DNA of 64,000 nt from Arion vulgaris (taxonomy: Eukaryota; Mollusca; Gastropoda; Stylommatophora; Arionidae). Positions 1 to 11,160 of the stretch are shown here, one piece after another (positions within the stretch are counted from its first letter, which is position 1; each line of letters starts with the position of its first letter). Made by a program: the position numbers and the translations under genes. The notes under the pieces are model-generated. The model saw only the letters and a program-made list of their open reading frames with translations, had not been told where the DNA came from and searched no databases. The DNA lies in contig CM036756.1 in the NCBI GenBank assembly GCA_020796225.1, positions 52,494,363 to 52,558,362 of the forward strand, given 5' to 3'.

Positions 1-589
1 AATTTGTAGAAATTTAATTATAATTGTTATTAATGATTTTTTGCCACTGCAGAGGCTTATAAGCCTGTTCTTTACAATTTTACACTGACAATGGTTCTTT
101 TATGTGCTTAACTGCAACCACAGACACATTTTATCATCGATCTTCAATAGGACTAGGAACACGATCTCACTTACAATTGACATTGAAATCATGAATCACT
201 AACTTCTTACTTTCATATTTCAATGTTTTACATAGTTTTACTGGTGTCTTCCATATATCAGAAAATTCTAGAATTTCTAGAATTTCCAGAGACACTAAAT
301 GTTGGATATTCATTATTGACAGTAGTTTGATGCACAAGACTTCAGTTGATCTGAACTAATCTTTTGTGAACATTTCTTTCTCTTGAACTGAATGAAATTT
401 TGCAGGCAAATTTGAACAATGTAATAGAACCTGCTAGTAGTTATTCATCTTGGTTAATGTCTGCAGTATGAGCAATGCATTCATAGATGCTAGTAACTAT
501 CATAATTGGTTCAGACAAATTGTGTGACAATACTCAATGATGATGTTAAATTTCTGTAAAACACCACAATGAGCTCCCTTGTTGGTTTG
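1..589. other. AT-rich non-coding flank
   Basis: No reading frame, splice-bordered exon or recognisable repeat was found here. It lies upstream of the first visible kinase exon and may be intronic or intergenic. Confidence 0.5.
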
Positions 590-1239
590 TTAAGGGGGGA
601 TTCTGGTCTTTAAACTTTTTTCGTTGCTTTGGTATTAATGTAGAATTTGTATAACAATTTTGAAAGATTATGACTTAGAATAGTAGAAAAAATTTTGAAA
701 AAAATATGTACGTTGCCATGGAAACAATAAAAATGGCCGCAAACACAAAATTTCAAATCCCTAAGGCTCTAAAGTTAATGAATATAAATGAATTATGTTT
801 TCACTCTAAGGTGAGCAATTGTAATATCTAAAAATTACACATGACTTTTAGGATATATTAAATATTACTTTTATTATGAATTTTTGGGTAAACACACCCC
901 CCAAAAACAGCTTTTTTGACCGAATTTTTACCCAAAAATTTATAAAAATTAAATATTTAATATATCCTAAATATCATGTGTAATATTTTAGATATTGCAA
1001 TTGCACTTAGAGCGAAAACAGAATTCATTTACATTAATTAGATTCAGAGCTTTAGGGATTTGAAATTTTGTTTTTGGCCGCCATTTTGTATTGTTTCCAT
1101 GGCAACGCTTTGACATATGTTTTTACACATTTTTTCTACTATTCTAAGTCATAATCTTTCAAAATGGTTATACAAATGTTACATCAATGTGAAAACGGAA
1201 ATAGCTTCATGATCCCCATATCACCGAATCCCCCTTTAA
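590..1239. mobile_element. Foldback (long inverted repeat) element with TTAA ends
   Basis: The left end reads TTAAGGGGGGATTC and the right end is its near-perfect reverse complement, GAATCCCCCTTTAA. The two arms pair over roughly 300 bases each. Examples are CCATGGAAACAATA near 717 against the inverse near 1090, and ATATATTAAATATT near 855 against the inverse near 955. The centre is a short A/T- and C-rich spacer around 900-930. There is no coding capacity. The TTAA at both edges suggests a TTAA-targeting transposase such as piggyBac supplied in trans, which is inference. It is best called a foldback MITE. Confidence 0.75.
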
Positions 1240-1639
1240 TTCATCCAAAAGCAATTTCATTTCATGCAATTCATCCTTAATCAGATAGCATGTCCTTTGC
1301 ATAGCAGAATGTTGCTCTCATCACAGCCTGCCTGAAAATTGTTTGGGCTTTAGGAAATTCTCCCATCAAGTTCAAGATTTCATGTCCTATTGTCACTGTC
1401 CTCTAAGTTGCCCCCGACCCATCTACTAGGAATCATGCCCTCCATTTGTGTCATCTTAAAAAAAAATAAGGAAACATTTAAGATGACCAAAATATTTTGG
1501 TTTCCAAGACATTTTTGAATTCACAAGAAACCATATGTTTCACGTAATGAAAACAATAATAAAATTAGTATGTAAAATAATGAAAAACTGAAAAGAATTT
1601 GTGCAGAATTCCAAAAAACTGTCTTTGATATCTAGTAGA
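1240..1639. other. Non-coding spacer
   Basis: AT-rich sequence between the foldback element and a LINE 3' end. No coding or repeat signal was recognised. Confidence 0.4.
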
Positions 1640-1880
1640 ATCCGGATAATCTGGCATCCTTCTGTTTCTCAAGAAGACTTTGACTCCAGGTCTGTTTGTG
1701 GTGTTCTCTTTTTTTTAAAATCTTGTGAGTTTCTCTCAATTGCTCGTCTTTTGTTTTTGTAGCTGCACCATTTTTATATGTATGAGTTAGCCCATCGCAT
1801 AACCCCTAACCTAGAAAACCAGGAGGCCATATTTAGTTTGACCTGACTAGCTTGGATAGCCCTGTCATAAAAAATGTTTT
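1640..1880 (-). mobile_element. LINE 3'-end fragment (same family as 7604-7880)
   Basis: This stretch aligns by eye with 7640-7880 across its whole length. Shared blocks include CTGGTCTGTTTGTGGTGT-like sequence and TGCACCATTTTTATATG. In the other copy the minus strand encodes the basic C-terminus of a non-LTR retrotransposon polyprotein. Here the frame is broken. It is a 5'-truncated remnant. Confidence 0.6.
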
Positions 1881-1910
1881 TGGGATTTTTATGGTACATG
1901 TGGCCAGGGT

Positions 1911-2826
1911 TTAACTCTTTCCACGCTTTAAGCCGCACACTGCGCCACAGCGACTTCTATTCCACGCTTTAAGCCGCACCCTGCGCCATCAAGATGTTTC
2001 GTTCGCCGTTCGAGTTGTTTCGTTCACGTTGTTTCGTTTATACAAGTCTTTCTAGTTTTAATTCTACTAATTTTAGTTTTTAATAGTATTCTTCCGGTTC
2101 CTTCACTTTAATAGCGCCACTTTCTCTTTCGATTTCATCGTTCATTCACCCACGTTTCGATTTGTTTCAAGTCTATTCGTTGTTGCTACAGACGCAGTAT
2201 TTGTAAACAGTTCAATATGGGACCAGGCCTTTCAGGTAATAAGCGTCCCATGCGTGTATCAGGCGATCAGGCGCTGATTTTTATAGAAAAATGCATGGAC
2301 ATTTCAGATTATAGTAGTATTATAAGTAGTATTAGTAATGATTCCGATCCAGAATATAACGATGTGAATCAGGCAGACGATCATCATAATATAATGGCTA
2401 TCAAAGCCCAACAGGAGCTTGATGTCAACTTTTCATCATATCTTCATTTCTATTGGGTATATTGTCATAAAATTTTGCCTGGACTTCACAAATTGGATTA
2501 CAAAATGATTTCTAGAAGCACATAGGGATACATTTTGAAGATGCTGTTATAATGTCATGTAAATGTTGCATATGTCACTAACAATTAATAATTTTTTCTA
2601 TTTATGTTGTCATATTTGCCCCAGTTTCTTCTAAAATATTCCATGTATTGCTATTTAACCTTGTTATTCTAATAGGTTGTCCAGTTTTCTTCAAATTAGT
2701 ATATGATTATATATATGTTTATTTATTGATGAGTAGTTATGATTTGAAAAAATAACCCATTGCATTTTTGTCTCCTTAAATTAAATGTGTACAACTGAGG
2801 AAATAACTGGGCGTGGAAAGAGTTAA
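1911..2826 (+). mobile_element. piggyBac-like non-autonomous element (TTAA target)
   Basis: The element starts TTAACTCTTTCCACGC at 1911 and ends with the exact inverse GCGTGGAAAGAGTTAA at 2811-2826. It therefore has perfect 12-13 bp terminal inverted repeats inside a TTAA duplication, the signature of piggyBac-type transposons. A subterminal direct repeat (TTCCACGCTTTAAGCCGCA) occurs at about 1918 and again at about 1960. At about 0.9 kb it is too short for a transposase of usual size (about 600 residues) and retains only a short N-terminal-like reading frame. It is probably an internal deletion derivative. Confidence 0.8.
2217..2525 (+). pseudogene. Truncated piggyBac-like transposase N-terminus
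   Basis: A 102-residue open frame starts at ATG 2217. It opens with a basic stretch (SGNKRPMRVSGDQAL), followed by an acidic/serine-rich stretch (SSISNDSDPEYNDVNQADD). Such low-complexity acidic N-termini are usual for piggyBac transposases. The catalytic DDD core is absent and the frame stops soon after. Its position inside the TTAA-bordered element supports the call. By itself the peptide would be unidentifiable, so the assignment rests mainly on the ends of the element. Confidence 0.45.
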
Positions 2827-5230
2827 GAAACATTGAACATTATGATGGAGTGAGAGAACTGGTTAGAAATTATGAGTTTTTCAGGAATGCCGAGAGCTAC
2901 TTTCTGCAAAGGATAACCTATATGGTGATGATTACAAATGTATCAATATTGTTTGCATATGATAACAAATTGTCTATATATTTTCTGATTCTATACACAA
3001 AGTAGAGTGACTCTATTTTCAACTTTTTGTTTTAAACAAAATATGTTACCTTCTATGTCTATATGTAACTGTGCTGTCAGTGGTTATGCATGCTCTACAG
3101 TAGAGAATATCCAATCTGACAGAACCTAACAAAGTGTAAGAACACATTATTTAGTACAGCTATAAATCATTTAGTTCACAATATTTGTAATAATATGTGG
3201 GCTCAATAACAGTATTATTGGCTGGCTGACTGTTGTAAAAAAATAAGGGCCAAAGTACACAGGCACCAGTTATACATTCAGATTGTTTAATGGTTATTTG
3301 CTACTGAATCAAAGTCATAGCCCTCTGGCATACCTATAGGTACTCAGTTTGCGATAGCAGATGTTGAAGGGCAGTTCCTGTGGCTTGTTGGTTAAATACA
3401 CTCACCATTCTACTTCTCATGTATTGAGTTATGGTCATACAACATATGATTTCAGATTTCTTAAATTGCTGTATAGATTCAACATCGATTCCAATGTCCT
3501 CATCCAACAGGTGGTCATTAAGCAATCGAAGAACGTCCTACTTAACCATATTCAACTCTCTGACGATCAGTGCTATTGATGCCTGTCAGGCCGACAGATC
3601 CACTTGCTCCAGAGACTAGAAGACGAGACATCCACTCATACTTTGGACCTTCGGAGGCATGGCCTGAGAGTTGTGCAGAATAATGTATCCTGTAAAGGGA
3701 GTATCGGGATTATAAACCTCGTGGTTACTAATTGTTTATTTTACATGGAATTAAAACCTATACTATGATCATCCTATGTTAATGTAAGGTGACGCACAGC
3801 TTTCAACCTAAGAGAAACTTAGAAAGTGTTTGTTTTGATTGTATTATAACGTGTTAGTTATACAAATATGCAGAACAAGAACTTCTTGCAAAACATTCAG
3901 TAGTTAGATATGTTACAAACTCATTACAATCCCTTCATTCAGTCTGTAACACCTGTTTCTATTCTGTTGATAGTCACGTTGTTCAAGTGGTTTGTTATTG
4001 TTTACTTCCTAGAGTGTCAGTGTCATGAGTGTGTGTGTGACTCAGTCAGTCTGAGTCAGACACCGGCTTGTTTCAGTTTGGTTTCTCGAATTGTGTGAAT
4101 AATAGTTTTATATCAATATTGTCAAGCCGGTAATATCTTCAAATAATTACAATTATAACATCCAGTGTTTAATGAATTACTGAATTTATTTATTAATACC
4201 TGATATTAGAGGTTTCTTGAAAGCACCGGCTAGTTTAGTGAAGATTGAAGTCATTTTGACCTCCGGTGCTTTCCGTAAACCGACACCATATAAAACCAGG
4301 TCATTGGGTCGACCGTTTTGGATTCGATTCAAAATGTGTATTTCGGTCAAATAAAACGTTATTGCTCTTTTTTCAAGCTTAACTATAATTCTATATAAAA
4401 TTTAATTATTGCAAGGTTTTAAATTATTTACTTTAATTTGATGATCTGTTTATAAATATATTTTTGACAGAAGGTAATTTTAAAACACATATTGATATAC
4501 TAAAATGATTCACCATTTTAACGTAACACTTACATAGCAACCAACGCAGCGCCCGTGTTGTTATAGGCAAGTATACTCTATATTATCAATTTTTCTCAAA
4601 AAAATAGTCTAGCGGGGTTCTCAACAAATTTGTTAAATGCAAGTTAAATGTTATGATAAATAACGCACATGTCGTATACTCATAATACTGAACAGCGTAT
4701 GGAATTTACGATTTTTAAGTAGCTATAAAAGTATTAAAAAAACTATAACTGTTGACTCACAGTTGAGTTCACAGTCACTGAGTCAGTCACATTCACATAT
4801 AATATGAACTAAAATGAAGTATGAAAGTCAACAGCTTAGAATATTTAAAACTAACCAATTTCTAAGTAACTTAGTTAGCATAGTAAGTTAGCTAGAATTA
4901 AAGTAAAATGCCGCAATTGTTTGAATGAAATAGTGTGGTATTATTTTGAAAAATTGTACATCAGCATTTTGCAGTTATTTCTTTTAATCACGTTTAGTAT
5001 CATATACAGATCAAAGTTATCTGTACTGGTTGTCAACATTTTTTGGTCTCTTTCCATTCAATGGAAAATTTGAAAAATACACAATGGACCATTGTGTATA
5101 GTATAGTGTATGTTCAGGTGTGCATGTCTGCCTCTTGCTTGGTTAGTCAGGTTAGTGTAGTATTTTCTATTTTTAATCCATATAAATAACCACAGTGAGT
5201 ACACTTATTTCGTATTATACATGGTAAAAG
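2827..5230. other. Non-coding region with a short inverted repeat
   Basis: No exon or conserved coding frame was found over 2.4 kb. A perfect 11-base inverted repeat (GAAAGCACCGG at about 4218, CCGGTGCTTTC at about 4262) flanks a loop of some 33 bases. Its significance is unknown. Short open frames at 3334-3619 and 3910-4098 have no recognisable features and look like chance. Confidence 0.4.
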
Positions 5231-5249
5231 TTATTATATATTACCTTGG

Positions 5250-5310
5250 AGAGGAAAAGCCTCGATAGTCAAGTGGTTAGTCCGCTTGCAATTGAACAAA
5301 GATAGCAGCA
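5250..5310 (+). repeat. Possible tRNA-derived SINE head
   Basis: GATAGTCAAGTGGTTAGTCC resembles a tRNA A-box region, but no convincing B box follows. It is probably a decayed tRNA-derived SINE fragment rather than a tRNA gene. Confidence 0.25.
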
Positions 5311-5579
5311 CAATTGAAGGATGAAGTAGGCCTATATATGTAATTGTTTTCAATGTGCGATGATTTTGATCTGGAAAATTAACTACTTGTTTGATATTTA
5401 TTTTTACAATATAAATAATTTTTATAAAACTGACGCTGATATACAGAAGATGAAGTGTGTCAGCTGTGATGCAGGAAAAACGGGGCACATGTGTAAATTA
5501 TGAGATTCTGACATAGAGCAATCAGATCTACCATCTTGACATTGCTCCTATCCTTTCAAATGGATACTAAAGAGACTAG

Positions 5580-6150
5580 GCCTTTGCAATGTTGCCTTCT
5601 TGACTTCGTAAAAAATTGCATACTTTGTCCTGGCAAAAAGCTTGATACAACACCCAAAGATCAAGATGGAAGTGAAAAGACAGATGATAAAAAGTATTTT
5701 CCTACCAACACTTTGCTACCAGTGCCAAACTTGGTCTCTTACAGCAACACACCACAGAAAGCTCACCACATGTGAAATGAAATGCTTGAGGAAGGCAGTG
5801 GAAGTCACCAGGAAAGACAGACTATGAAATGAGGACATCAGAAACAGAGTGGGCATAACTTCATGCACCGAATACATCGAAAGACAACAAATGCAGTGGT
5901 TTGGACATTTAATGAGAATGAAATACAACCAACCACCAATAACAGCATACAATAAAAAGAGATTGGGTACTAGAGCTAAGGGAAGACCAAGAAAAGATGG
6001 ATAGACAATATCAAGACCACACTACATAAACACGGATACAACACAACAAGGGCGACTCATCTAGCCCTAGAATGCAAATTAAAGCTCCCATCCCTATGCT
6101 TAACGGCAAGAATGGACAGCCAACTACATCTTCCACCTGGGAATAGACAA
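5580..6150 (+). mobile_element. LINE 3' fragment (family D)
   Basis: With frameshifts and stops, the + strand reads as the C-terminus of a non-LTR retrotransposon polyprotein. Successive blocks are LCYQCQTWSLT, KLTTCEMKCLRKA, IERQQMQWFGHLMRM and RAKGRPRKRWIDNI. The WFGHLMRM and GRPR..W.D patterns are the standard post-RT C-terminal signature of these elements. The same blocks recur at 35139-35474, so both belong to one family. The 5' part is missing, as expected for 5'-truncated insertions. Confidence 0.75.
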
Positions 6151-7030
6151 TAGATAGAAAAAGCTTGATGATATAACATTGACTTGAATGCAGGGGAATA
6201 AGTATAAACTGTTACATTTGACATAAGTAGAACGTATCAAACGCTTGTAATAAAATATTGGTTTTTTTATATTGGCGTAACAAAATATGAAATATCTTCC
6301 TTTTGGTTTTGTAGCTACTTAATCATTGCAGAGGTTTGTCAATTTCTAGGAGGGTTGTCCCCTTTATTAGCAACCTTGGTCTCCATTTATTGTCTTTTTG
6401 TTAGTGTTCATATATTCTATTTTTTGTTTTCAAATACTGGTTCTTGCTGACACCTACATGTCAGAGAAATATCAATTTTTTAAAATAGAGGATATTGTAT
6501 TGAAACAAAAATTAGTTTTATTCATTGTGATGTAGCTTCAATTGATTAGACATGACTCAATACCTTTCTGGCAGAGAATACTTCATCCTTATTCATTTCT
6601 TATAAAGCAACATGTAATGTACTGTTTTATGTGTACCTGCCTTGGAATCTGTCTTCAACATGCATTGGTTTGGGTCTTCTGCCCTAAAGTTTGTTCTTAT
6701 TTTTCCTTCGCCAAAAGCAGCAGTTCTGTGTCATCCAAGTGATTTCTTCTCAAATAAATAAATTTCTGGATTAATGTCTTTCCTATCTGAACTTGCATGA
6801 TGTTTCCCATCTTTTATGTTTGCTACTGGCCAATATTTGCATGTTCCTCTTACACAGATTTTTGCTTGTGTTTACTTTCCAACATTAGTTTTACCATGTT
6901 TACTTTCTGGACATGTGCTCTTTGTTTTTAGTTTGTTGTAGACACAACCAACTCAACCTATTTTCGATGAGTAAATCTATTTTCTGTCCTATTGAGTGAC
7001 AATTGCACCATTTTTTCAAATCAGTAGTGA
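6151..7030. other. Non-coding AT-rich region
   Basis: No coding frame with recognisable features was seen, and no clear repeat boundaries were detected. Confidence 0.4.
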
Positions 7031-7038
7031 AAGTACTA

Positions 7039-7130
7039 CTGCTACTTTCACGCAAAAATCAGTCAAGATGCGTCATACCAGGCACCCTGACTACGCCTGA
7101 ATTCATAGCGAGTATAAGAAGAAGAAGAAG
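7039..7130 (+). mobile_element. Short retroelement end with (AAG)n tail
   Basis: This 92-bp insert ends in an AAG run and is flanked by AAGTACTA at 7031-7038 and 7131-7138, a target-site duplication. Its body (around TCATACCAGGCACCCTGA) matches the minus strand near 51100-51180, which is the tail of the larger non-coding retroelement there. It is a severely 5'-truncated copy. Confidence 0.7.
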
Positions 7131-7153
7131 AAGTACTAATGCTTACAATTACT

Positions 7154-7600
7154 TCATTCCACTTGCTCTAATTTTCTTTTCATAGTATGCTTACTTACTC
7201 TTCCATCATCATCAGGTGCCATCTCCACATCGAAGGTTGGCTGCAATGAATCCCCAGCATCCTCTGTCTTTCGCCTTGGTGTTGCACACTGCCAGACTGT
7301 AACCTGTCCATTTCTTAAAGTTTCCCTCCACTTATCTCTCGGTCTTCCTCTTGTTCTTGCCCCCCTCAACTTTCCCATCTAGTAAATATTTTATCATGGT
7401 GTCATGTCTTTTTATGTGCCCAAAATACTTTACTTGTCTGAATCGTATTTCTCTTAATAATTGTTTCTTCATGACTAGTTTTCCTAAAACTTGTTTATTT
7501 GTCTGTTTTTCTGTCCATGAAACTCTTCCTATGCTTCTATATATCCACATCTCAAATGCATCAAATGCCTCTTCCATGCTCTAAGGGCCTCACCAGTTGT
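7154..7600 (-). mobile_element. LINE polyprotein C-terminal fragment (family E)
   Basis: On the minus strand two overlapping frames (7577-7332 and 7378-7154) read as a LINE C-terminus. Blocks are MEEAFDAFEMWIYRSIGRVSWTEK, here cited only by its start and WTEK end, then LREIRFRQVKYFGHIKRHD and ARTRGRPRDKWRETL. The aromatic FGHIKRHD and GRPRDKW blocks mark the region after the reverse transcriptase in non-LTR elements. A frame change occurs near 7350. Related tails are at 42220-42440 (+) and 59700-61330 (-). Confidence 0.75.
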
Positions 7601-7603
7601 TCT

Positions 7604-7880
7604 CTATTTTTCCTTGTCTCTTACCATTTTCTTGATAGTTTCCCAGGATAATCCAGCATCCTTCAGTTTCTCAAAAAGACTTTGTCGCCTGGTCTGTTTG
7701 TGGTGTCCTCTTTTTTGTTTTCCTTGTGGGTTCCTCTCAAATTTCTTATCTATTGTTTTAGTTTTTGTAACTGCACCATTTTTATATGGATGAGTTAACC
7801 CATTGCACAAACCCCAACCTGGAAGACCAGGAGACCACATTAGTCTTACCTCTCTACTTTGACCTGTCCAGCTCATAATC
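7604..7880 (-). mobile_element. LINE 3'-end fragment, second family
   Basis: The minus strand encodes a 90-residue basic frame ending LKDAGLSWETIKKMVRDKEK. This resembles the extreme C-terminus of non-LTR retrotransposon polyproteins (GLSWEEA..MVRDRE pattern). Its nucleotide sequence recurs at 1640-1880. It abuts the previous LINE end, so two 3' ends lie head to tail. Confidence 0.6.
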
Positions 7881-8089
7881 CTGTCATGAGCAATGTTCTT
7901 GCTTCTTCATAGTATGCTCTGTTTATGTTTATTTGTCCTTTTTTTCACTACTCTGCTTACATTTGGTTTTTAGTCTGGTTTAGTCTGCTGTTGCAGTCAA
8001 TCTTTTGGATTGGGATTGGACATGTAGATAATGATAAAAATAAAAACTAATAACATCATTACTTATCTGCACTAATACAAATTGATAAT

Positions 8090-8246
8090 ATGTAAAGAAA
8101 TGGAAAAGATATTGGAGGATAGAAAATAATAGTGAATGTTTGTTGAGGACCTGTGCTCTAGATGGAACCTAAAAGTTTATTATTATTGTTTACTGATATA
8201 AGTCAGATTTGAGTCTACTCTGACAGTCTCCATATGATGACCAATC
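8090..8246 (+). repeat. Possible RTE 3'-tail fragment
   Basis: TTGTTGAGGACCTGTGCTC here resembles TTGTTGAAGACCTGTGCTC at 30157, the 3' tail of the other RTE, and is followed by a TTA-rich run. It is a tiny truncated copy at most. Confidence 0.4.
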
Positions 8247-8269
8247 AGATCGGGTATCATCTCTCTCTC

Positions 8270-10206
8270 TCTCTCTTTGCCTTTTTACCCCGAGTTGGGG
8301 CATAGGCCCTCAACCAACTCATGCCAAGTCTTCCTATCTCTAGCTATCTCCTGTAGCTCCCTCCAGCTCTTCTTTATATTGTTGATCTCCGCCTCCAAAT
8401 CTCGTCTCCATGTATTTCTCGGCCTCCCCTTCTTTCGCTGTCCCTGCGGGTTCAGGCAAGGACCCTTCTTGTTATATTCCCCTCCGGTTTCGCAAAGTGT
8501 GTCCTATCCAGCGCCAGCGTCTTTTTAACCTGTTCGTTCACTGGAATCTGTCTTGTTCTCTCCATAAGTTCCTCATTTGTGACCCTATCATACCATCTTA
8601 TTCCCTCTATTCTGCCAGACACCAGTTGATGAATGTTTGCAATTTATGCGCTATTGTTTTAGTTGTTCTCCATGTTTCTGACCCATACAGTAGAACTGCT
8701 TTAACATTAGAGTTAAATATCCGAATTTTTGTTCTAGATTTGATTTCTTTGGACTTCCAAATGTTTCCCAGTGCAATGAAAGCTCCTCTTGCCTTCTGTA
8801 TTCTTATTTTAACATCTCTATCTGTTCCACCCTCTTTGTCTACGTTGCTGCCCAAATATGTGTATGATTCTACCTCTTGAAGTGGGATTTCCCCAGGGAG
8901 ATCGAGTTGTCGTTTGTTTGGTTAATTCTCAATATCTTTGTCTTTCCCTTATGAATGTTCAGCCTAGTTGCTGGGACCTTTGATTCAATGTGTTTAGCTT
9001 ATCCTGCATCTGATTTCGTGTATGTGACAGAAGGGCTATATCATCAGCGAAGTCCAGATCATCTAGTTGCTCTGTCAGAGTCCATTGGATTCCATTTCTG
9101 GTGTTAGTTACTGTGGTCTTCATAATCCAGTCTATTGTCAGTAAGAACAACAAAGGTGATAGAAGACATCCTGAGCACTCCTGTTTCTATTCGAAAGTAT
9201 CTGTTAGTTTACCTTCATGAAGAACTCTACATTTCATATCTGTATATGTTGCTTTTATTAGGTTAATAATTTTCTGTGGGATTCCATAATGCCTCATTAA
9301 TTTCCAAAGGGTTTCCCTATCAATACTGTCAAAGCCTTCTCATAATCAACAAATCCGATATAAAGTGGGAATTTCCATTCAATACTTTGCTCTATTATTA
9401 TACGTAATGTGGCTATCTGGTCAGCACAGGATCTATTTGGTCGGAAGCCTGCCTGTTCATCTCTTAGCTTTATATCGATGGCATCTCTCAGTCTCTCAAG
9501 GATGACTCTGCTTAGTATTTTCCCAGGTACTGACAACAGCATTATTCCCTATAGTTTTCACACTTCTGAAGGTCCCCTTTCTTTGGTAGCTTCACCAGGT
9601 ATCCTTCTCTCAAGTTTGCTGGTATTTCTTCGGTCTCCCAGATTCTGCTAAATAATTTATACAGTATTTCTGTGGATGTGTTTATGTTGGCTTTAACCGC
9701 CTCTGCTGGAATACCATCTGGACCGGCCGCTTTTCCATCTTTTAAAAGTTTAATGGCTTTACTAATCTCCTCCTTGGATGGTTTCTCACAGTTGATGTCC
9801 AAGTCAATTTCTGCCGGTTGGATATCTGGGGGTTTGTAGGTGCTGGTCTGTTCAGGAGTTCCTTGAAGTATTCCATCCATCTTTCCATTTGGTCTCTAAC
9901 ATTAGTGATAGTTTCCCCACTACTATTTTTGATCAACCCATTTGATGGTCTGTATTTTCCTGCTAGCTTTCTAGTGATATTGTAAAGATCCCTAAGGTTT
10001 CCTTTTCCTGCAGCAACCTCTGCTTCTCTTGCTAGATCTTCTACGTATTGTCTTTTATCTAACTTTATTTGTTTCTTCACTTTCTTGCTAGCTTCTGTGT
10101 AGTTTTCCTGGGCTATGGCTTTGGCAGTTCTAGTTTTGCTATTATTTAAATCTGCTTTCCTCTTTTCCTTTCTTCTATTTCCTTGAGAGTTTCTGGAGTT
10201 ATCCAT
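8270..10206 (-). pseudogene. RTE reverse transcriptase and C-terminus (degraded)
   Basis: Successive minus-strand frames read LYNITRKLAGKY (10206-9742), KAAGPDGIPAEAVKAN and LVKLPKKGDLQKCENYR (9880-9542), then QAGFRPNRSCADQIATLR and FVDYEKA (9542-9297). They continue as LDFADDIALLS (9153-8959), which holds the catalytic FADD box, and then LLYGSETWRTTK (8855-8607). The polymerase would copy element RNA at the nicked target. At least four frame interruptions are needed, so the copy is dead. Family assignment to RTE rests on the block order and on the close match to the + strand copy at 25780-30208. Confidence 0.85.
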
Positions 10207-11160
10207 GCCTTATGATTCAGCTCCTTCTTTCCTAATACCTCTGTGCATGTTTCATTCCAAATATTTTTGGCTTGCTGCCAGCATTCTTCCACACTCACCT
10301 CATCTTCTAATTGCTGCAACACCTCATACTTATTAGAGACTGTGACCGTGAACTGTTCCTTTGTTTCTTGACTTCTGAGGTATCCTACATTATATTGGTG
10401 TCTATGTTCATGGGATGTTATGTATCGCTTAAGCTTCAGTTTAATTTTACTTATCAGCAAATGGTGATCCGAATCTACATCTGCCCCCTTAGGACCCTTA
10501 CATCTTGTAGAGATGACCTGAATTTCTTGTTTATGCATATGTGGTCAATTTGATTTTCTGTTCTGTGATCTGGTGATACCCAGGTTGCTTTATGTATTCT
10601 TTTATGTGGAAAGACACTTCCACCTATGACGTATTGATTGGCTGCACAGAAATTAGTGAATAGTTCTCCATTTTCGTTCATTATTCCTAGTCCGTGTTTC
10701 CCCATGATCTCCTCGTAGCCTATGTTGTCCGAACCTATTTTGGCATTGAGGTCACCCATCAGAATTTTGATGTTCCCATTTCTCTGATTACCTATAATAT
10801 TTTGAAGTTTTATGTAAAATTCCTCTTTTACTTTTTCCTCTTTATCATTGGTAGGTGCATAACACTGGGTCACATTCAAGAATACTTTCTTTTTGGCGGT
10901 TCTGAATGTTGCTGTGATTATCCTAGGACTCACTGCTTCCCATTTTATTAGTGCCTTCTCCGCTTCTTTAGATAGCATTAAAGCCACTCCTTCACTATGG
11001 GGGCATTTTCTTCCATATGGCCTGAGAACAGCATTGTTTCTCCTGTGTTTAGAGCGTTGTTTGCCTGCACCATTCCACCTAGTTTCACATAATCCCAAGA
11101 TGCCAATCCGTGAAATTTCATCTCATTTACAACCTGTGCTGTCTTTCCCATTTGATACAT
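10146..11160 (-). pseudogene. RTE apurinic-like endonuclease domain (degraded)
   Basis: The minus-strand frame 11098-10475 shows LCETRWNG, then RIITATFRTAKKK, CYAPTND, MGDLNAKIG and NQIDHICINKKF. These are the ETRW, YAPTND, GDxNA and IDHI catalytic and metal-binding blocks of retrotransposon AP endonucleases, which nick the target DNA to prime reverse transcription. An upstream frame (11160-10978) supplies the N-terminal MYQMGKTAQVVNEM region, and the next frame (10538-10146) continues with SDHHLLISKIKLKLKRY. The frame changes show decay. The ETRW, YAPTND, GDLNA, IDHI and SDHH blocks are all still recognisable. Confidence 0.85.

Noticed and set aside
8410..8880. 156-residue + strand open frame
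   Set aside because: It lies antisense to the coding strand of the RTE (minus-strand frames with FADD and GSETW blocks), so it is a shadow.
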